Of a stretch of DNA of 24,893 nt, positions 1 to 7,103 are shown piece after piece. The stretch is from positions 1-24,893 of the forward strand of contig DIYS01000115.1 of the NCBI GenBank assembly GCA_002429115.1, read 5' to 3'. The stretch's first letter is position 1. Each line of letters starts with the position of its first letter. Both the position numbers and the translations under genes were made by a program. The notes under the pieces are model-generated. The model had not been told where the DNA came from and searched no databases. It was given only the letters and a program-made list of their open reading frames with translations. This DNA comes from Saccharicrinis sp. UBA6048. GTDB taxonomy: Bacteria; Bacteroidota; Bacteroidia; Bacteroidales; Marinilabiliaceae.

Positions 1-1253
1 CCAGTTATGCCTTTAACAAATCGCACTCGGTATGCTACGCTTATATTGCTTACCAAACCGGATATTTAAAGGCGCATTACCCTGCCGAATTTATGGCGGG
101 TGTATTGAGTCGTAACCTGAGTGATATCACCAAGATCACCAACTTCATGGAAGAATGTAAGCACATGGGGATGGATGTTTTGGGGCCTGATGTAAATGAA
201 TCGTATCGAAAATTTACTGTAAACAAAGATGGGGCGATTCGATTTGGTATGGCTGGTATCAAGGGTGTTGGTGAAGGTGCGGTAGATGCCATTATTCAGG
301 AGCGTCAAAAAAATGGACCTTTTAAGAGTGTGTATGATTTTGTTGAGCGCTTGCCGTTAACTACCGTTAATAAAAAGAATATTGAAGCATTAGCCTATTC
401 CGGTGCTTTTGATGCAATGGGAGAATTTCATAGAGCACAGTTTTTTGCCAAACACGAAAATGATGATATGAATTTTATCGAGCACATTATTCGTTATGGC
501 AACCGTTACCAGGCCGACCAAGCCAGTGCACAAAATTCTTTATTTGGTGCTATAGGAGCGGGTATTGAGATCAAAACACCTGATATGCCTAATTGTGCTG
601 AGTATTCAATCATCGAAAAACTCAATCACGAGAAGGAATATATCGGTATCTATTTATCGGCGCATCCACTAGATGAGTATAAGTTGGAGATGAAACATTT
701 TATTCATCATCGATTAAACCAGCTGGATGATCTGGAAACCATGAAAGGGCGTGATATTACTGTAGCTGGTAGTGTGGTAAATGTTCGTCGCGGAACCACG
801 AAAAAAGGTAATCCTTATGCCATCATGACCATGGAAGATTACACGGGTTCTTTCGAATTTGCCTTCTTTGGAAATGATTTCACTGAATATCTACCTTATC
901 TCGAAATTGGATATTTTATCATGGTGAAAGGGCGTGTTCAGCCAAGGCGTTACAATCAGGAGGAACTGGAGTTTAAAATTAATAATATTAAATTCCTGAG
1001 TGAACTGCGCGATACACTTGTTAATACAGTGACATTAAAAGTGCCTTTATCGGCCATTAAGCAAGAGCTGATTACCGAATTGGCAAATATTATAAATAGT
1101 AATGAGGGAAAAGTGACGCTTAAATTTATTGTGCAGGATAATGAAACAAAGAATGCTGTTCAGTTCCTATCAAGGAGTATGCGCGTGGATTTAAATGACG
1201 ATTTAATACGGTACATTGAAGAGCATCAGGATATTGAAATGAGCATTGCTTAA
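1..1253 (+). CDS. dnaE: DNA polymerase III alpha subunit, C-terminal part (5' truncated by window edge)
   Basis: This is the 3' end of the replicative DNA polymerase III alpha subunit gene; the open frame runs in from base 3 without a start, so the N-terminal PHP domain and polymerase active site lie outside the window. The 416 visible residues open with the family-typical stretch SYAFNKSHSVCYALIAYQTG (bases 3-62). A helix-hairpin-helix DNA-binding segment follows (GIKGVGEGAVDAI, about bases 255-295), then an OB-fold around bases 750-940 (ITVAGSVVNVRRG to MVKGRV), and a C-terminal tail that in the family contacts the clamp and tau. The start at base 93 that a gene caller would propose is an internal methionine. 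trxA follows after 155 bp, an arrangement common in Bacteroidota. The stop is TAA at 1251-1253. Identification is firm; completeness of the upstream part cannot be judged. Confidence 0.97.
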   Translation, partial: SYAFNKSHSVCYAYIAYQTGYLKAHYPAEFMAGVLSRNLSDITKITNFMEECKHMGMDVLGPDVNESYRKFTVNKDGAIRFGMAGIKGVGEGAVDAIIQERQKNGPFKSVYDFVERLPLTTVNKKNIEALAYSGAFDAMGEFHRAQFFAKHENDDMNFIEHIIRYGNRYQADQASAQNSLFGAIGAGIEIKTPDMPNCAEYSIIEKLNHEKEYIGIYLSAHPLDEYKLEMKHFIHHRLNQLDDLETMKGRDITVAGSVVNVRRGTTKKGNPYAIMTMEDYTGSFEFAFFGNDFTEYLPYLEIGYFIMVKGRVQPRRYNQEELEFKINNIKFLSELRDTLVNTVTLKVPLSAIKQELITELANIINSNEGKVTLKFIVQDNETKNAVQFLSRSMRVDLNDDLIRYIEEHQDIEMSIA

Positions 1254-1306
1254 GAACTCTTGATAAGAATCAGGTGATATTCTGTAATGAAATATCAAAA
1301 AAAGTG

Positions 1307-1345
1307 TATTTTTGAACCCTCCAAGGTTTTATTTGTATAACTTTG
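1307..1345 (+). promoter_or_regulatory. Putative tandem Bacteroidota promoters and leader hairpin for trxA
   Basis: Two exact matches to the phylum's -7 element TAnnTTTG lie between dnaE and trxA: TATTTTTG at 1307-1314 and TAACTTTG at 1338-1345. No exact -33 TTTG sits at the ideal 20-bp distance for either (TTTG at 1311-1314 is 23 bp before the second). Between them CCAAGGTT (1321-1328) can pair with AACTTTGG (1337-1344), an 8-bp stem with one G-T pair that would sit at the 5' end of a transcript from the first promoter and would contain the second -7 element. Inferred from motif matches only. Confidence 0.5.
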
Positions 1346-1408
1346 GTAGAGTACATGAAGTATAAGAAGTTAAAATTTTTATAATAATCAAAGTAAAAAA
1401 GATTTGCT

Positions 1409-1726
1409 ATGTTGATCGAAGTTACTGATGCCAATTTTGAAGAGTTAGTATTGAATTCAGACAAGCCAGTATTGGTTGATTTTTGGGCTGAATGGTGTGG
1501 ACCATGTCGTATGGTAACCCCAATTGTTAAAGAATTGGCAGAAGAGTATGGTGAGAAAGCCGTAATCACAAAAATGGATGTTGATAGTAATCCAGGTACT
1601 TCAGTGAAGTTTGGTATTCGTAACATCCCAACTATTTTATTCTTCAAAAATGGAGAAATAGTTGACAAACAAGTAGGAGCAGTTCCTAAAACTATTTTAG
1701 CATCTAAATTAGATGCCTTAATGTAG
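1409..1726 (+). CDS. trxA: Thioredoxin
   Basis: This is a small cytoplasmic thiol-disulfide oxidoreductase that reduces protein disulfides and is itself recycled by thioredoxin reductase. The 105-residue product has the length of a classic thioredoxin and no signal peptide. The redox motif WCGPC spans residues 29-33 (Cys30 and Cys33) after the usual VDFWAE strand, and the cis-proline is Pro74 in IRNIPT. It lies 155 bp downstream of dnaE on the same strand with its own promoter-like elements, and an intrinsic terminator follows 22 bp after the stop, so it is probably transcribed mainly as a single gene. The start ATG gives the expected N-terminus with only a few residues before the first strand. 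An open frame on the opposite strand here is a coding shadow. Confidence 0.97.
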   Translation: MLIEVTDANFEELVLNSDKPVLVDFWAEWCGPCRMVTPIVKELAEEYGEKAVITKMDVDSNPGTSVKFGIRNIPTILFFKNGEIVDKQVGAVPKTILASKLDALM

Positions 1727-1745
1727 TATTAGTATACGAAAATTA

Positions 1746-1777
1746 AAGGCTGTCAAATTTTTGGCAGCTTTTTTTTT
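1746..1777 (+). terminator. Rho-independent terminator after trxA
   Basis: GCTGTCAAA (1749-1757) pairs with TTTGGCAGC (1760-1768) with one G-T pair (in practice a slightly shorter stem with a larger loop), and a run of nine T follows at 1769-1777. Position and T-tract fit an intrinsic terminator for trxA. Confidence 0.85.
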
Positions 1778-1850
1778 AATCCTTAAAAACCTTCGTTCGA
1801 AGTAGAATTTTGAACGCAGGTTAATATTAACTACCCCTTATTAATTTTTT

Positions 1851-2639
1851 ATGAAACAGTTACAATTAATCGTGGTAATTCTGGCAATGGCCCTTACGGG
1901 TTGTCAGTTTTTTGGACCACAAAGAGAAGTCGTGAAGACTGGCAATGAGAATGCCGATGGTACTTTCATTAAGAAGAAGCATTTTTATGACGATAAAAAT
2001 GCGCCTGTAGAATGGGAAGTAACCATGAAATTCCAGGACGACAGTAAATCGGCTATCAAGCATGGCCTTTCAAAGCGATTTTCGAAATCAGGTAAATTGC
2101 TTGAAGAAATTCCGTATGTGAATAACAAAAAAGAAGGTACACGAATCACTTATCACTCAACAGGTAAGGTGTACAAAGAGCAGCCTTATAAAGAAGGTCG
2201 CCTGAATGGTATTTGTAAGCGCTACGACCGCGAAGGTCGATTGTCAGCAGAATACGAATACAAGAATGGATTGCCAGGTATTGGTATGAAGCGTTATACC
2301 AACCTTGGAAAAGTTCGCCAAAACCCGGTTATCAGAATCGATAAAAAGGATGATATCAGAAGGTCTGGTTCTTATATCATCACAATTACGCTTTCTGGTG
2401 AAGGTGCTAAAAGTGTGAAAGCAGTAGAGTTTTATGAAGGCCAGCTGATTGAGGGTAAATTCTTCCACAAGAACCTATCGCCGGCTAAAATGATATCTGC
2501 TAAGAAAGGTGAAATCCGCATTAAGTTACCAAAAGGAAGTTCAATTAATAAGGACCTCAATATTGTAGCGAAGTGTAAAACTACAGATGGAGATGTTATC
2601 TTACAAAAGAAGGTGCATGTAGATGCTCGTGGCGTTTAA
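1851..2639 (+). CDS. Lipoprotein with MORN-type (YwqK-like) repeats
   Basis: This predicted lipoprotein has 262 residues. The N-terminus is a hydrophobic signal ending in the lipobox LTGC, with Cys18 as the lipidation site, so the mature protein is probably anchored in a membrane. Residues about 70-155 hold roughly four imperfect repeats of about 22-24 residues of the MORN_2 type, with phrases such as SGKLLEE, STGKVYKE and REGRLSAEY alternating with KEG or KNG turns. Residues about 157-262 form a separate, lysine-rich and probably beta-rich domain that I do not recognise. MORN_2 repeats occur in many Bacteroidota lipoproteins, mostly of unknown role, so no reaction or partner can be assigned. 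The gene stands alone: the trxA terminator lies 73 bp upstream and a terminator-like hairpin lies just downstream. No TAnnTTTG promoter is evident in the 73-bp gap. Confidence 0.85.
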   Translation: MKQLQLIVVILAMALTGCQFFGPQREVVKTGNENADGTFIKKKHFYDDKNAPVEWEVTMKFQDDSKSAIKHGLSKRFSKSGKLLEEIPYVNNKKEGTRITYHSTGKVYKEQPYKEGRLNGICKRYDREGRLSAEYEYKNGLPGIGMKRYTNLGKVRQNPVIRIDKKDDIRRSGSYIITITLSGEGAKSVKAVEFYEGQLIEGKFFHKNLSPAKMISAKKGEIRIKLPKGSSINKDLNIVAKCKTTDGDVILQKKVHVDARGV

Positions 2640-2662
2640 GGTTTGCTTCTGAAAGAAATTTT

Positions 2663-2695
2663 AAGGCTCGTGATTATTTCATGGGCCTTTCTTTT
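2663..2695. terminator. Hairpin terminator between convergent lipoprotein and nupC genes
   Basis: AAGGCTCGTGA (2663-2673) pairs with TCATGGGCCTT (2679-2689), 11 bp with two G-T pairs and a 5-base loop. TTTCTTTT follows on the plus strand, and a TTAAAATTTCTTT run follows on the minus strand. The hairpin sits between the two stop codons and could serve both genes. Confidence 0.7.
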
Positions 2696-4088
2696 ATCCC
2701 ATAATCATCCCCACAATTGTCGCCGACATAAGTGAGGCAAGCGTACCAGCCAGCAATGCCCTGAATCCAAATTTAGAAAGGAATTCACGTTTATTAGGAG
2801 CCAGTCCGCCAATTCCTCCTATTTGAATGCCAATGGAAGCAAAATTGGCAAATCCACAAAGCATATAAGTGGCCATAATGATCGATTTGCTATTGGATAA
2901 GGCACCGGCTGATTTAAATTCTGCTAAACTGGTGTATCCGACAAATTCACTGGCAATGATCTTTTCTCCCAGCAGCTGCCCTACTAAAGTAACATCTTGA
3001 GATGGTACGCCAATTAGCCACATTAAGGGTGCTAAAGTATAACCGAGGATAAATTCGAGATTGAGATGTTGGTACTGACCATTGGTTAATTCTGTAATTA
3101 ATTGGTTTAAACTGGTCCATTGACCAACTTTGTCAAAACCATAGTTTATCAATGCTATAAATGCGAAAAAGACCAGTAGCATAGCGCCAACATTTGCAGC
3201 TAATTTCAGGCCTTCAGTAGTTCCATTGCTCATGGCGTCGAGAATGTTACTACCTATTTTATCCATCGATATTTTAATCTCTGAACGAATTTCTTCCGTT
3301 TGTGGAACCAATACTTTTGCAATTACAATGGCTCCTGGTGCTGCCATTACCGAGGCGGTTAGTAAGTGCTTGGCAAACATCAACCGTTGAACTGGATCAT
3401 CTCCACCCAGAAAACCAATATAGGCAGCCAATACACCACCGGCAACAGTCGCCATACCACCTACCATTACCAAAAACATTTCTGATGCATTCATTTTTGG
3501 CAGATAAGCTTTGATCATCAATGGCGCTTCTGTTTGTCCCAGAAAAATATTTCCGGCAACCGATAAGCTTTCTGTGCCAGATAGTTTTAATGCTCGAGTT
3601 AGCATCCACGCCAATGCCCAAACTACCTTCTGTATCACCCCCAGGTAAAATAAAACACTGGTTAAGGCCGAAAAGAAAATGATAGTGGGTAGTATTTGAA
3701 AAGCAAAAATGTATCCGAATTTAGAAGTATCAAGAAAATCGCCTAAAAGAAACTCAGTGCCGACTTTCGTAAAATCCAGTACAAGTGTAAATAGCTTTCC
3801 CAGGAATTCGAAAATCGTCTGTACAAAAGGGACATAAAGTACACAAACAGCCAGAAGCACCTGTATGGTTAAACCAATACCAACCACTTTCCATGATATG
3901 GCTTTTCGATTTAAGCTAAAAAGCCATGCGATACCAATAAGTGCAGCCATCCCGAAAATACCTCTGACGATACTCATGAAATCAAAACTTGCGACAGTTG
4001 ATACTTCAACCACATTATTTAAGGTATCCTGAGCGGGGAGTAATTGGGCGAACATCAGGCATGTTATTGCCAGAAGCATCTTTTTCAT
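2694..4088 (-). CDS. nupC: Concentrative nucleoside transporter (CNT family, NupC-like)
   Basis: This inner-membrane transporter imports nucleosides with a cation gradient (CNT family, proton or sodium driven). The 464-residue product carries family hallmarks: GQTEAP at residues 184-189, EFVGY at 381-385 and CGFANFASIG at 411-420, the segments that in CNT structures line the nucleoside and ion sites. The N-terminus has a cleavable-looking signal (MKKMLLAITCLMF to LLPAQ) followed by about 20 polar residues before the first transmembrane helix. This extension is, as I recall, common in Bacteroidota homologues. The gene starts 46 bp downstream of the bifunctional-nuclease gene on the same strand and is probably co-transcribed with it. 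Specificity (pyrimidine or purine nucleosides) and coupling ion cannot be read from the sequence with confidence. Confidence 0.93.
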   Translation of the reverse strand: MKKMLLAITCLMFAQLLPAQDTLNNVVEVSTVASFDFMSIVRGIFGMAALIGIAWLFSLNRKAISWKVVGIGLTIQVLLAVCVLYVPFVQTIFEFLGKLFTLVLDFTKVGTEFLLGDFLDTSKFGYIFAFQILPTIIFFSALTSVLFYLGVIQKVVWALAWMLTRALKLSGTESLSVAGNIFLGQTEAPLMIKAYLPKMNASEMFLVMVGGMATVAGGVLAAYIGFLGGDDPVQRLMFAKHLLTASVMAAPGAIVIAKVLVPQTEEIRSEIKISMDKIGSNILDAMSNGTTEGLKLAANVGAMLLVFFAFIALINYGFDKVGQWTSLNQLITELTNGQYQHLNLEFILGYTLAPLMWLIGVPSQDVTLVGQLLGEKIIASEFVGYTSLAEFKSAGALSNSKSIIMATYMLCGFANFASIGIQIGGIGGLAPNKREFLSKFGFRALLAGTLASLMSATIVGMIMG

Positions 4089-4134
4089 AGGTAATGGTTT
4101 TGTCAGGGGATTGTCGGAGAGAGTATGGAAGGTA

Positions 4135-4731
4135 TTACTTTTCCCGTTGATTTATCTCGTCTCTAATCTGTGAAGCCTTTTCATAGTCCTCCTGTTGAAT
4201 GGCTTCGTTGAGTAATTGTTTTAGTTCATCAATTGTTTTTGACTGATATTGGGTACTTGATGTTTTACTTTCTTTTTTCTCAACAGGGGTAATGGAGCTC
4301 TCCTCTTTTTTATCGAAGTCGAGCACAATACCAGCCTTTTGGATGATTTCTTCGTAGGTGTAAATCGGGCATCCAAAACGCAGTGCTAAAGCAACGGCAT
4401 CAGATGTGCGCGAGTCAATATGAAGCTGTTCATTATCGCGACGGCAAACAAGTTCAGAATAAAATATGCCTTCCTCCAGCTTGTAAACAACGACTTCAAC
4501 GACCTCAATATTAAAAGCTTTTGAAAAATTTAGAAATAAATCATGAGTTAGTGGCCGCGGAGGTTCAAGGCCTTCAAGCTTAATAGCAATCGATTGGGCT
4601 TCTACACCACCTATAATAATTGGGATTCTGCGCTCACCATCTTCTTCAGCAAGTACGAGTGCATAAGCACCAGATTGGGTTTGACTGTATGATAAACCAA
4701 GAATATTTAGCTTGATCTTTTTTTTACTCAT
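4135..4731 (-). CDS. Bifunctional nuclease family protein (DUF151/BFN) with C-terminal UVR motif
   Basis: This 198-residue cytoplasmic protein has an N-terminal BFN (DUF151) domain over about residues 1-130, recognised by IPIIIGGVEAQSIAI, PPRPLTHDLF and the SRTSDAVALALRFGCPIY block. Residues about 135-165 form a charged linker. The last 33 residues (166-198) form a UvrB/UvrC-type helical hairpin (TIDELKQLLNEAIQQEDYEKA and on). A plant member of the BFN family has been described as having RNase and DNase activity; the activity of bacterial members is less certain, so the name is by family only. UVR motifs mediate protein contacts in UvrB, UvrC and Clp-related proteins. The gene is first in a likely two-gene unit with nupC and diverges from rplU, with its own -7 element at 4811-4818. 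Confidence 0.88.
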   Translation of the reverse strand: MSKKKIKLNILGLSYSQTQSGAYALVLAEEDGERRIPIIIGGVEAQSIAIKLEGLEPPRPLTHDLFLNFSKAFNIEVVEVVVYKLEEGIFYSELVCRRDNEQLHIDSRTSDAVALALRFGCPIYTYEEIIQKAGIVLDFDKKEESSITPVEKKESKTSSTQYQSKTIDELKQLLNEAIQQEDYEKASQIRDEINQREK

Positions 4732-4753
4732 AATCGCTTCTTAAAGTGATCGG

Positions 4754-4783
4754 CTCTTTTGGCAATTAAGCCCTTTAAAAGAG
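4754..4783 (-). other. Hairpin in the predicted 5' leader of the bifunctional-nuclease gene
   Basis: CTCTTTT (4754-4760) pairs with AAAAGAG (4777-4783), and inside it GGC (4761-4763) pairs with GCC (4770-4772), leaving a CTTT bulge. The element lies between the predicted start site of the minus-strand transcript (around 4805) and the start codon at 4731. Its role is unknown; it could be a leader structure. Confidence 0.4.
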
Positions 4784-4810
4784 GGTATTTGTGTTAGTTA
4801 CTGTATCAAA

Positions 4811-4835
4811 CAAATATAGTAATTACTTTTTAACA
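4811..4835 (-). promoter_or_regulatory. Putative promoter of the bifunctional-nuclease/nupC unit with half of a 15-bp inverted repeat
   Basis: On the minus strand TATATTTG (4818-4811) matches TAnnTTTG exactly and would start transcription about 75 bases before the start codon. Directly upstream on that strand lies TGTTAAAAAGTAATT (4835-4821), whose identical copy lies in front of the rplU -7 element (4927-4941, plus strand). No clear -33 TTTG is seen. Confidence 0.6.
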
Positions 4836-4922
4836 TTCAGGGTGTGTAAGTGTTTTTAAACGAGTGTATGACCAATGGTTGGGCTTAAAAAACTAATTTT
4901 CAGTATGGATAAACAATTTTTA

Positions 4923-4954
4923 TTTGTGTTAAAAAGTAATTTTATATACTTTTG
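4923..4954 (+). promoter_or_regulatory. Bacteroidota-type promoter of rplU-rpmA
   Basis: TTTG at 4923-4926 is followed after 20 bp by TACTTTTG at 4947-4954, an exact match to the -33/-7 consensus and spacing of the Bacteroidota primary sigma factor. Transcription would start near 4960 and give a leader of about 77 nt. The spacer holds TGTTAAAAAGTAATT (4927-4941), which is repeated in inverted orientation at the divergent promoter. The remainder of the 306-bp gap (4732-5037) is AT-rich without an open frame that I can support. Confidence 0.8.
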
Positions 4955-4960
4955 CACTCC

Positions 4961-5037
4961 ATTGAATCCTGTGGGGTAGAAAAAGTGGCTTTATAGAACA
5001 GGCCCACCTCCTGGAGAAAACCATAAAAATTGGTGAC
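4961..5037 (+). promoter_or_regulatory. Possible structured leader of the L21-L27 mRNA
   Basis: The predicted 77-nt untranslated leader is GC-richer than its surroundings. CCTGT (4968-4972) can pair with ACAGG (4998-5002). The overlapping GTGGG (4971-4975) can instead pair with CCCAC (5003-5007), so the two helices exclude each other. Ribosomal protein operons are often controlled by a product binding such a leader; that is inference here. I cannot check it against known L21 leader models. Confidence 0.4.
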
Positions 5038-5349
5038 ATGTACGCAATTGTTGACATTGCTGGACAGCAATTTAAAGTTGAGAAAGAAAGAAAAATCTTT
5101 GTGCATCGATTGAGTGCCGAGGAAGGTGCTACAGTTGAATTTGAAAAAGTACTTTTAACAGACAATGAGGGTGACGTAAAAATCGGCGCTCCTGTTTTAG
5201 AAGGTGCTAAAGTAACTGCAAAAGTTTTATCACACGTAAAAGGTGATAAAGTAATTGTTTTCAAAAAGAAAAGAAGAAAAGGTTACAAGAAGAAGAACGG
5301 ACATCGTCAGTGCTTCACTCAAATTCAAATTGAAGAAATCGTAGGTTAA
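5038..5349 (+). CDS. rplU: 50S ribosomal protein L21
   Basis: This is a structural protein of the large ribosomal subunit that binds 23S rRNA. The 103-residue product begins MYAIVDIAGQQFKVEKE, the typical L21 N-terminus, and ends with the basic stretch KKKRRKGYKKKNGHRQ followed by FTQIQIEEIV, the usual L21 C-terminal signature. Length and content are normal for the family. It is first in the rplU-rpmA operon, 23 bp ahead of rpmA, behind a consensus promoter at 4923-4954 and a leader with possible alternative pairings. No Shine-Dalgarno sequence precedes the ATG, as is usual in this phylum. Confidence 0.98.
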   Translation: MYAIVDIAGQQFKVEKERKIFVHRLSAEEGATVEFEKVLLTDNEGDVKIGAPVLEGAKVTAKVLSHVKGDKVIVFKKKRRKGYKKKNGHRQCFTQIQIEEIVG

Positions 5350-5372
5350 AAAACTCAAAAAATTAGAATAAG

Positions 5373-5636
5373 ATGGCACATAAGAAAGGCGTCGGTAGTT
5401 CGAAGAACGGTAGAGAGTCGGAAAGTAAACGACTCGGCGTAAAAATTTATGGCGGTCAGGCTGCCAAAGCTGGAAACATCCTTGTTAGACAACGAGGAAC
5501 TCAGCACCACCCGGGCGAAAATGTTGGTATGGGTAAAGACCACACCTTGTTCGCATTGATTAATGGTACTGTAGCTTTCCGCAAGAGAAAAGACAACAAA
5601 TCTTATGTATCGGTAGTTCCTTTTACTGCTGAATAA
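5373..5636 (+). CDS. rpmA: 50S ribosomal protein L27
   Basis: This large-subunit ribosomal protein has an N-terminal tail that reaches the peptidyl-transferase centre. The 87-residue product starts directly with MAHKKGVGSSKNGRESESKR, so it lacks the cleavable N-terminal extension found in Firmicutes L27. The conserved blocks GGQAAKAGNILVRQRGT and HPGENVGMGKDHTLFA are present. It follows rplU by 23 bp and ends 23 bp before the stem of a strong intrinsic terminator, so rplU-rpmA form a two-gene operon. An open frame on the opposite strand over this gene is a shadow. Confidence 0.98.
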   Translation: MAHKKGVGSSKNGRESESKRLGVKIYGGQAAKAGNILVRQRGTQHHPGENVGMGKDHTLFALINGTVAFRKRKDNKSYVSVVPFTAE

Positions 5637-5659
5637 TAAGATTACAGAAAGCACTATTA

Positions 5660-5708
5660 AATCTCCTGATTTTATTACTTTCGTAATAATTTCAGGAGAT
5701 TTTTTTTA
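5660..5708 (+). terminator. Strong intrinsic terminator after rpmA
   Basis: AAATCTCCTGA (5660-5670) pairs perfectly with TCAGGAGATTT (5693-5703). A second helix TTATTAC/GTAATAA (5673-5679 and 5684-5690) caps it with a TTTC loop, and the T-tract runs to 5707. It separates rplU-rpmA from serS. Confidence 0.93.
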
Positions 5709-5728
5709 CTCGAAAACAAGATAAGATC

Positions 5729-7003
5729 ATGTTGACTCTAAAATTCATTCAGGATAATAAAGAGCTAGTCGTTGAACGATTGAAAATAAAGAACTTCGAC
5801 GCATCAGAGATTGTAAATGCAATCATCGATTTAGATAATAAAAGAAAAGCAACTCAGGTTGAAGCAGAATCATTTCAGCAGGAAATGAATGCACTGTCTA
5901 AGGAGATTGGTCAACTGTTTAAATCGGGTAAAGCAGAGGAGGCTAATCAGGCTAAAGCGCGTACTGGCGAGTTAAAAGATAAAATCAAGGATCTCAATAC
6001 TTCATTGGATGAGACTACAGCTCAGCTGAATGAGCAGTTGGTTTCATTACCAAACATTCCTAACGAAATTGTACCTCCCGGAAAAGGAGAAGAAGATAAT
6101 GTTGAGGTAACAACTGGCGGAGTAATGCCACAACTCGAAGTGAAAGAGCCACACTGGGATCTGATTAAAAAATACGACCTGATTGATTTTGAATTGGGGA
6201 CTAAGATAACAGGCGCCGGCTTCCCGGTTTACAAGGGTAAGGGTGCTCGATTACAACGTGCATTAATCAACTTTTTTCTGGATGAGGCAGAAAAAGCTGG
6301 TTACAACGAGGTGATTCCTCCATTGGTAGTAAATGAAGATTCGGGTTTTGGAACGGGTCAGTTGCCGGATAAAGAAGGGCAGATGTACCATGTGACAGCT
6401 GATAACCTGTATTTAATTCCAACAGCTGAAGTGCCGGTCACTAACATCTTCCGCGATGTGATTTTGAAAGCATCAGAAATGCCGGTAAAGCATTGTGCTT
6501 ATTCGGCTTGTTTCCGCCGCGAGGCTGGTTCATGGGGTGCTCACGTACGTGGATTAAATCGTTTACACCAATTCGATAAGGTAGAAATAGTACAGGTAGC
6601 TCATCCTGATCAATCGTATGAGATTTTGGATAAAATGGTGGCTCATGTGCAAACTTTGGTGGAGAAGTTAGAATTGCCTTGGCGTATTCTTCGTTTATGT
6701 GGTGGCGATTTAAGTTTCACATCGGCTTTAACCTATGACTTTGAAGTGTATTCAGCCGCACAGGAACGTTGGTTAGAAGTTAGCTCGGTATCTAACTTTG
6801 AAAGCTACCAGGCGAATCGTTTAAAGCTTCGTTATAAAGAAGATGGCGAGAAAAAAGCACAATTGGCACATACTTTAAACGGAAGTGCATTGGCATTGCC
6901 GCGTATTGTAGCTGCAATCCTTGAAAATAACCAAACGTCTGAAGGAATTCGTGTGCCAAAGGTATTGGTTCCTTATATGAATGGTGTTGAGTTAATCAAC
7001 TAA
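5729..7003 (+). CDS. serS: Serine--tRNA ligase
   Basis: This cytoplasmic class II aminoacyl-tRNA synthetase charges tRNA-Ser (and tRNA-Sec where present) with serine using ATP. The 424-residue product has the usual two-part build: an N-terminal antiparallel coiled-coil arm (about residues 1-110, rich in K, E and Q) that binds the long variable arm of tRNA-Ser, and a catalytic core. In the core are PTAEV (231-235, serine binding), motif 2 FRREAGSWG (262-270) and motif 3 NGSALALPRIVAAILEN (384-400). Length is normal. It starts only about 21 bp beyond the T-tract of the rpmA terminator, which leaves little room for a separate promoter; a near match to the -7 element (TACTTTCG, 5677-5684) lies in the apex of that hairpin. 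A terminator follows at 7021-7063. Confidence 0.98.
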   Translation: MLTLKFIQDNKELVVERLKIKNFDASEIVNAIIDLDNKRKATQVEAESFQQEMNALSKEIGQLFKSGKAEEANQAKARTGELKDKIKDLNTSLDETTAQLNEQLVSLPNIPNEIVPPGKGEEDNVEVTTGGVMPQLEVKEPHWDLIKKYDLIDFELGTKITGAGFPVYKGKGARLQRALINFFLDEAEKAGYNEVIPPLVVNEDSGFGTGQLPDKEGQMYHVTADNLYLIPTAEVPVTNIFRDVILKASEMPVKHCAYSACFRREAGSWGAHVRGLNRLHQFDKVEIVQVAHPDQSYEILDKMVAHVQTLVEKLELPWRILRLCGGDLSFTSALTYDFEVYSAAQERWLEVSSVSNFESYQANRLKLRYKEDGEKKAQLAHTLNGSALALPRIVAAILENNQTSEGIRVPKVLVPYMNGVELIN

Positions 7004-7020
7004 TTTCATTGATAATATTT

Positions 7021-7063
7021 ACACCTCGACTCCGCTCATTGAGCATGGTCGGGGTTGTTTTTT
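7021..7063 (+). terminator. Rho-independent terminator after serS
   Basis: CCTCGAC (7024-7030) pairs with GTCGGGG (7048-7054) with one G-T pair, and the inner GCTC (7034-7037) pairs with GAGC (7041-7044). TTGTTTTTT follows. It lies 18 bases behind the serS stop. Confidence 0.8.
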
Positions 7064-7103
7064 CTACTGGCTACTGACTAAAAACTACATAACTAAGACG
7101 ACT

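Noticed and set aside
1270..1668. 132-codon minus-strand open frame over trxA
   Set aside because: It is antisense to the thioredoxin active-site region; its sequence resembles no protein family and the true gene is unambiguous.
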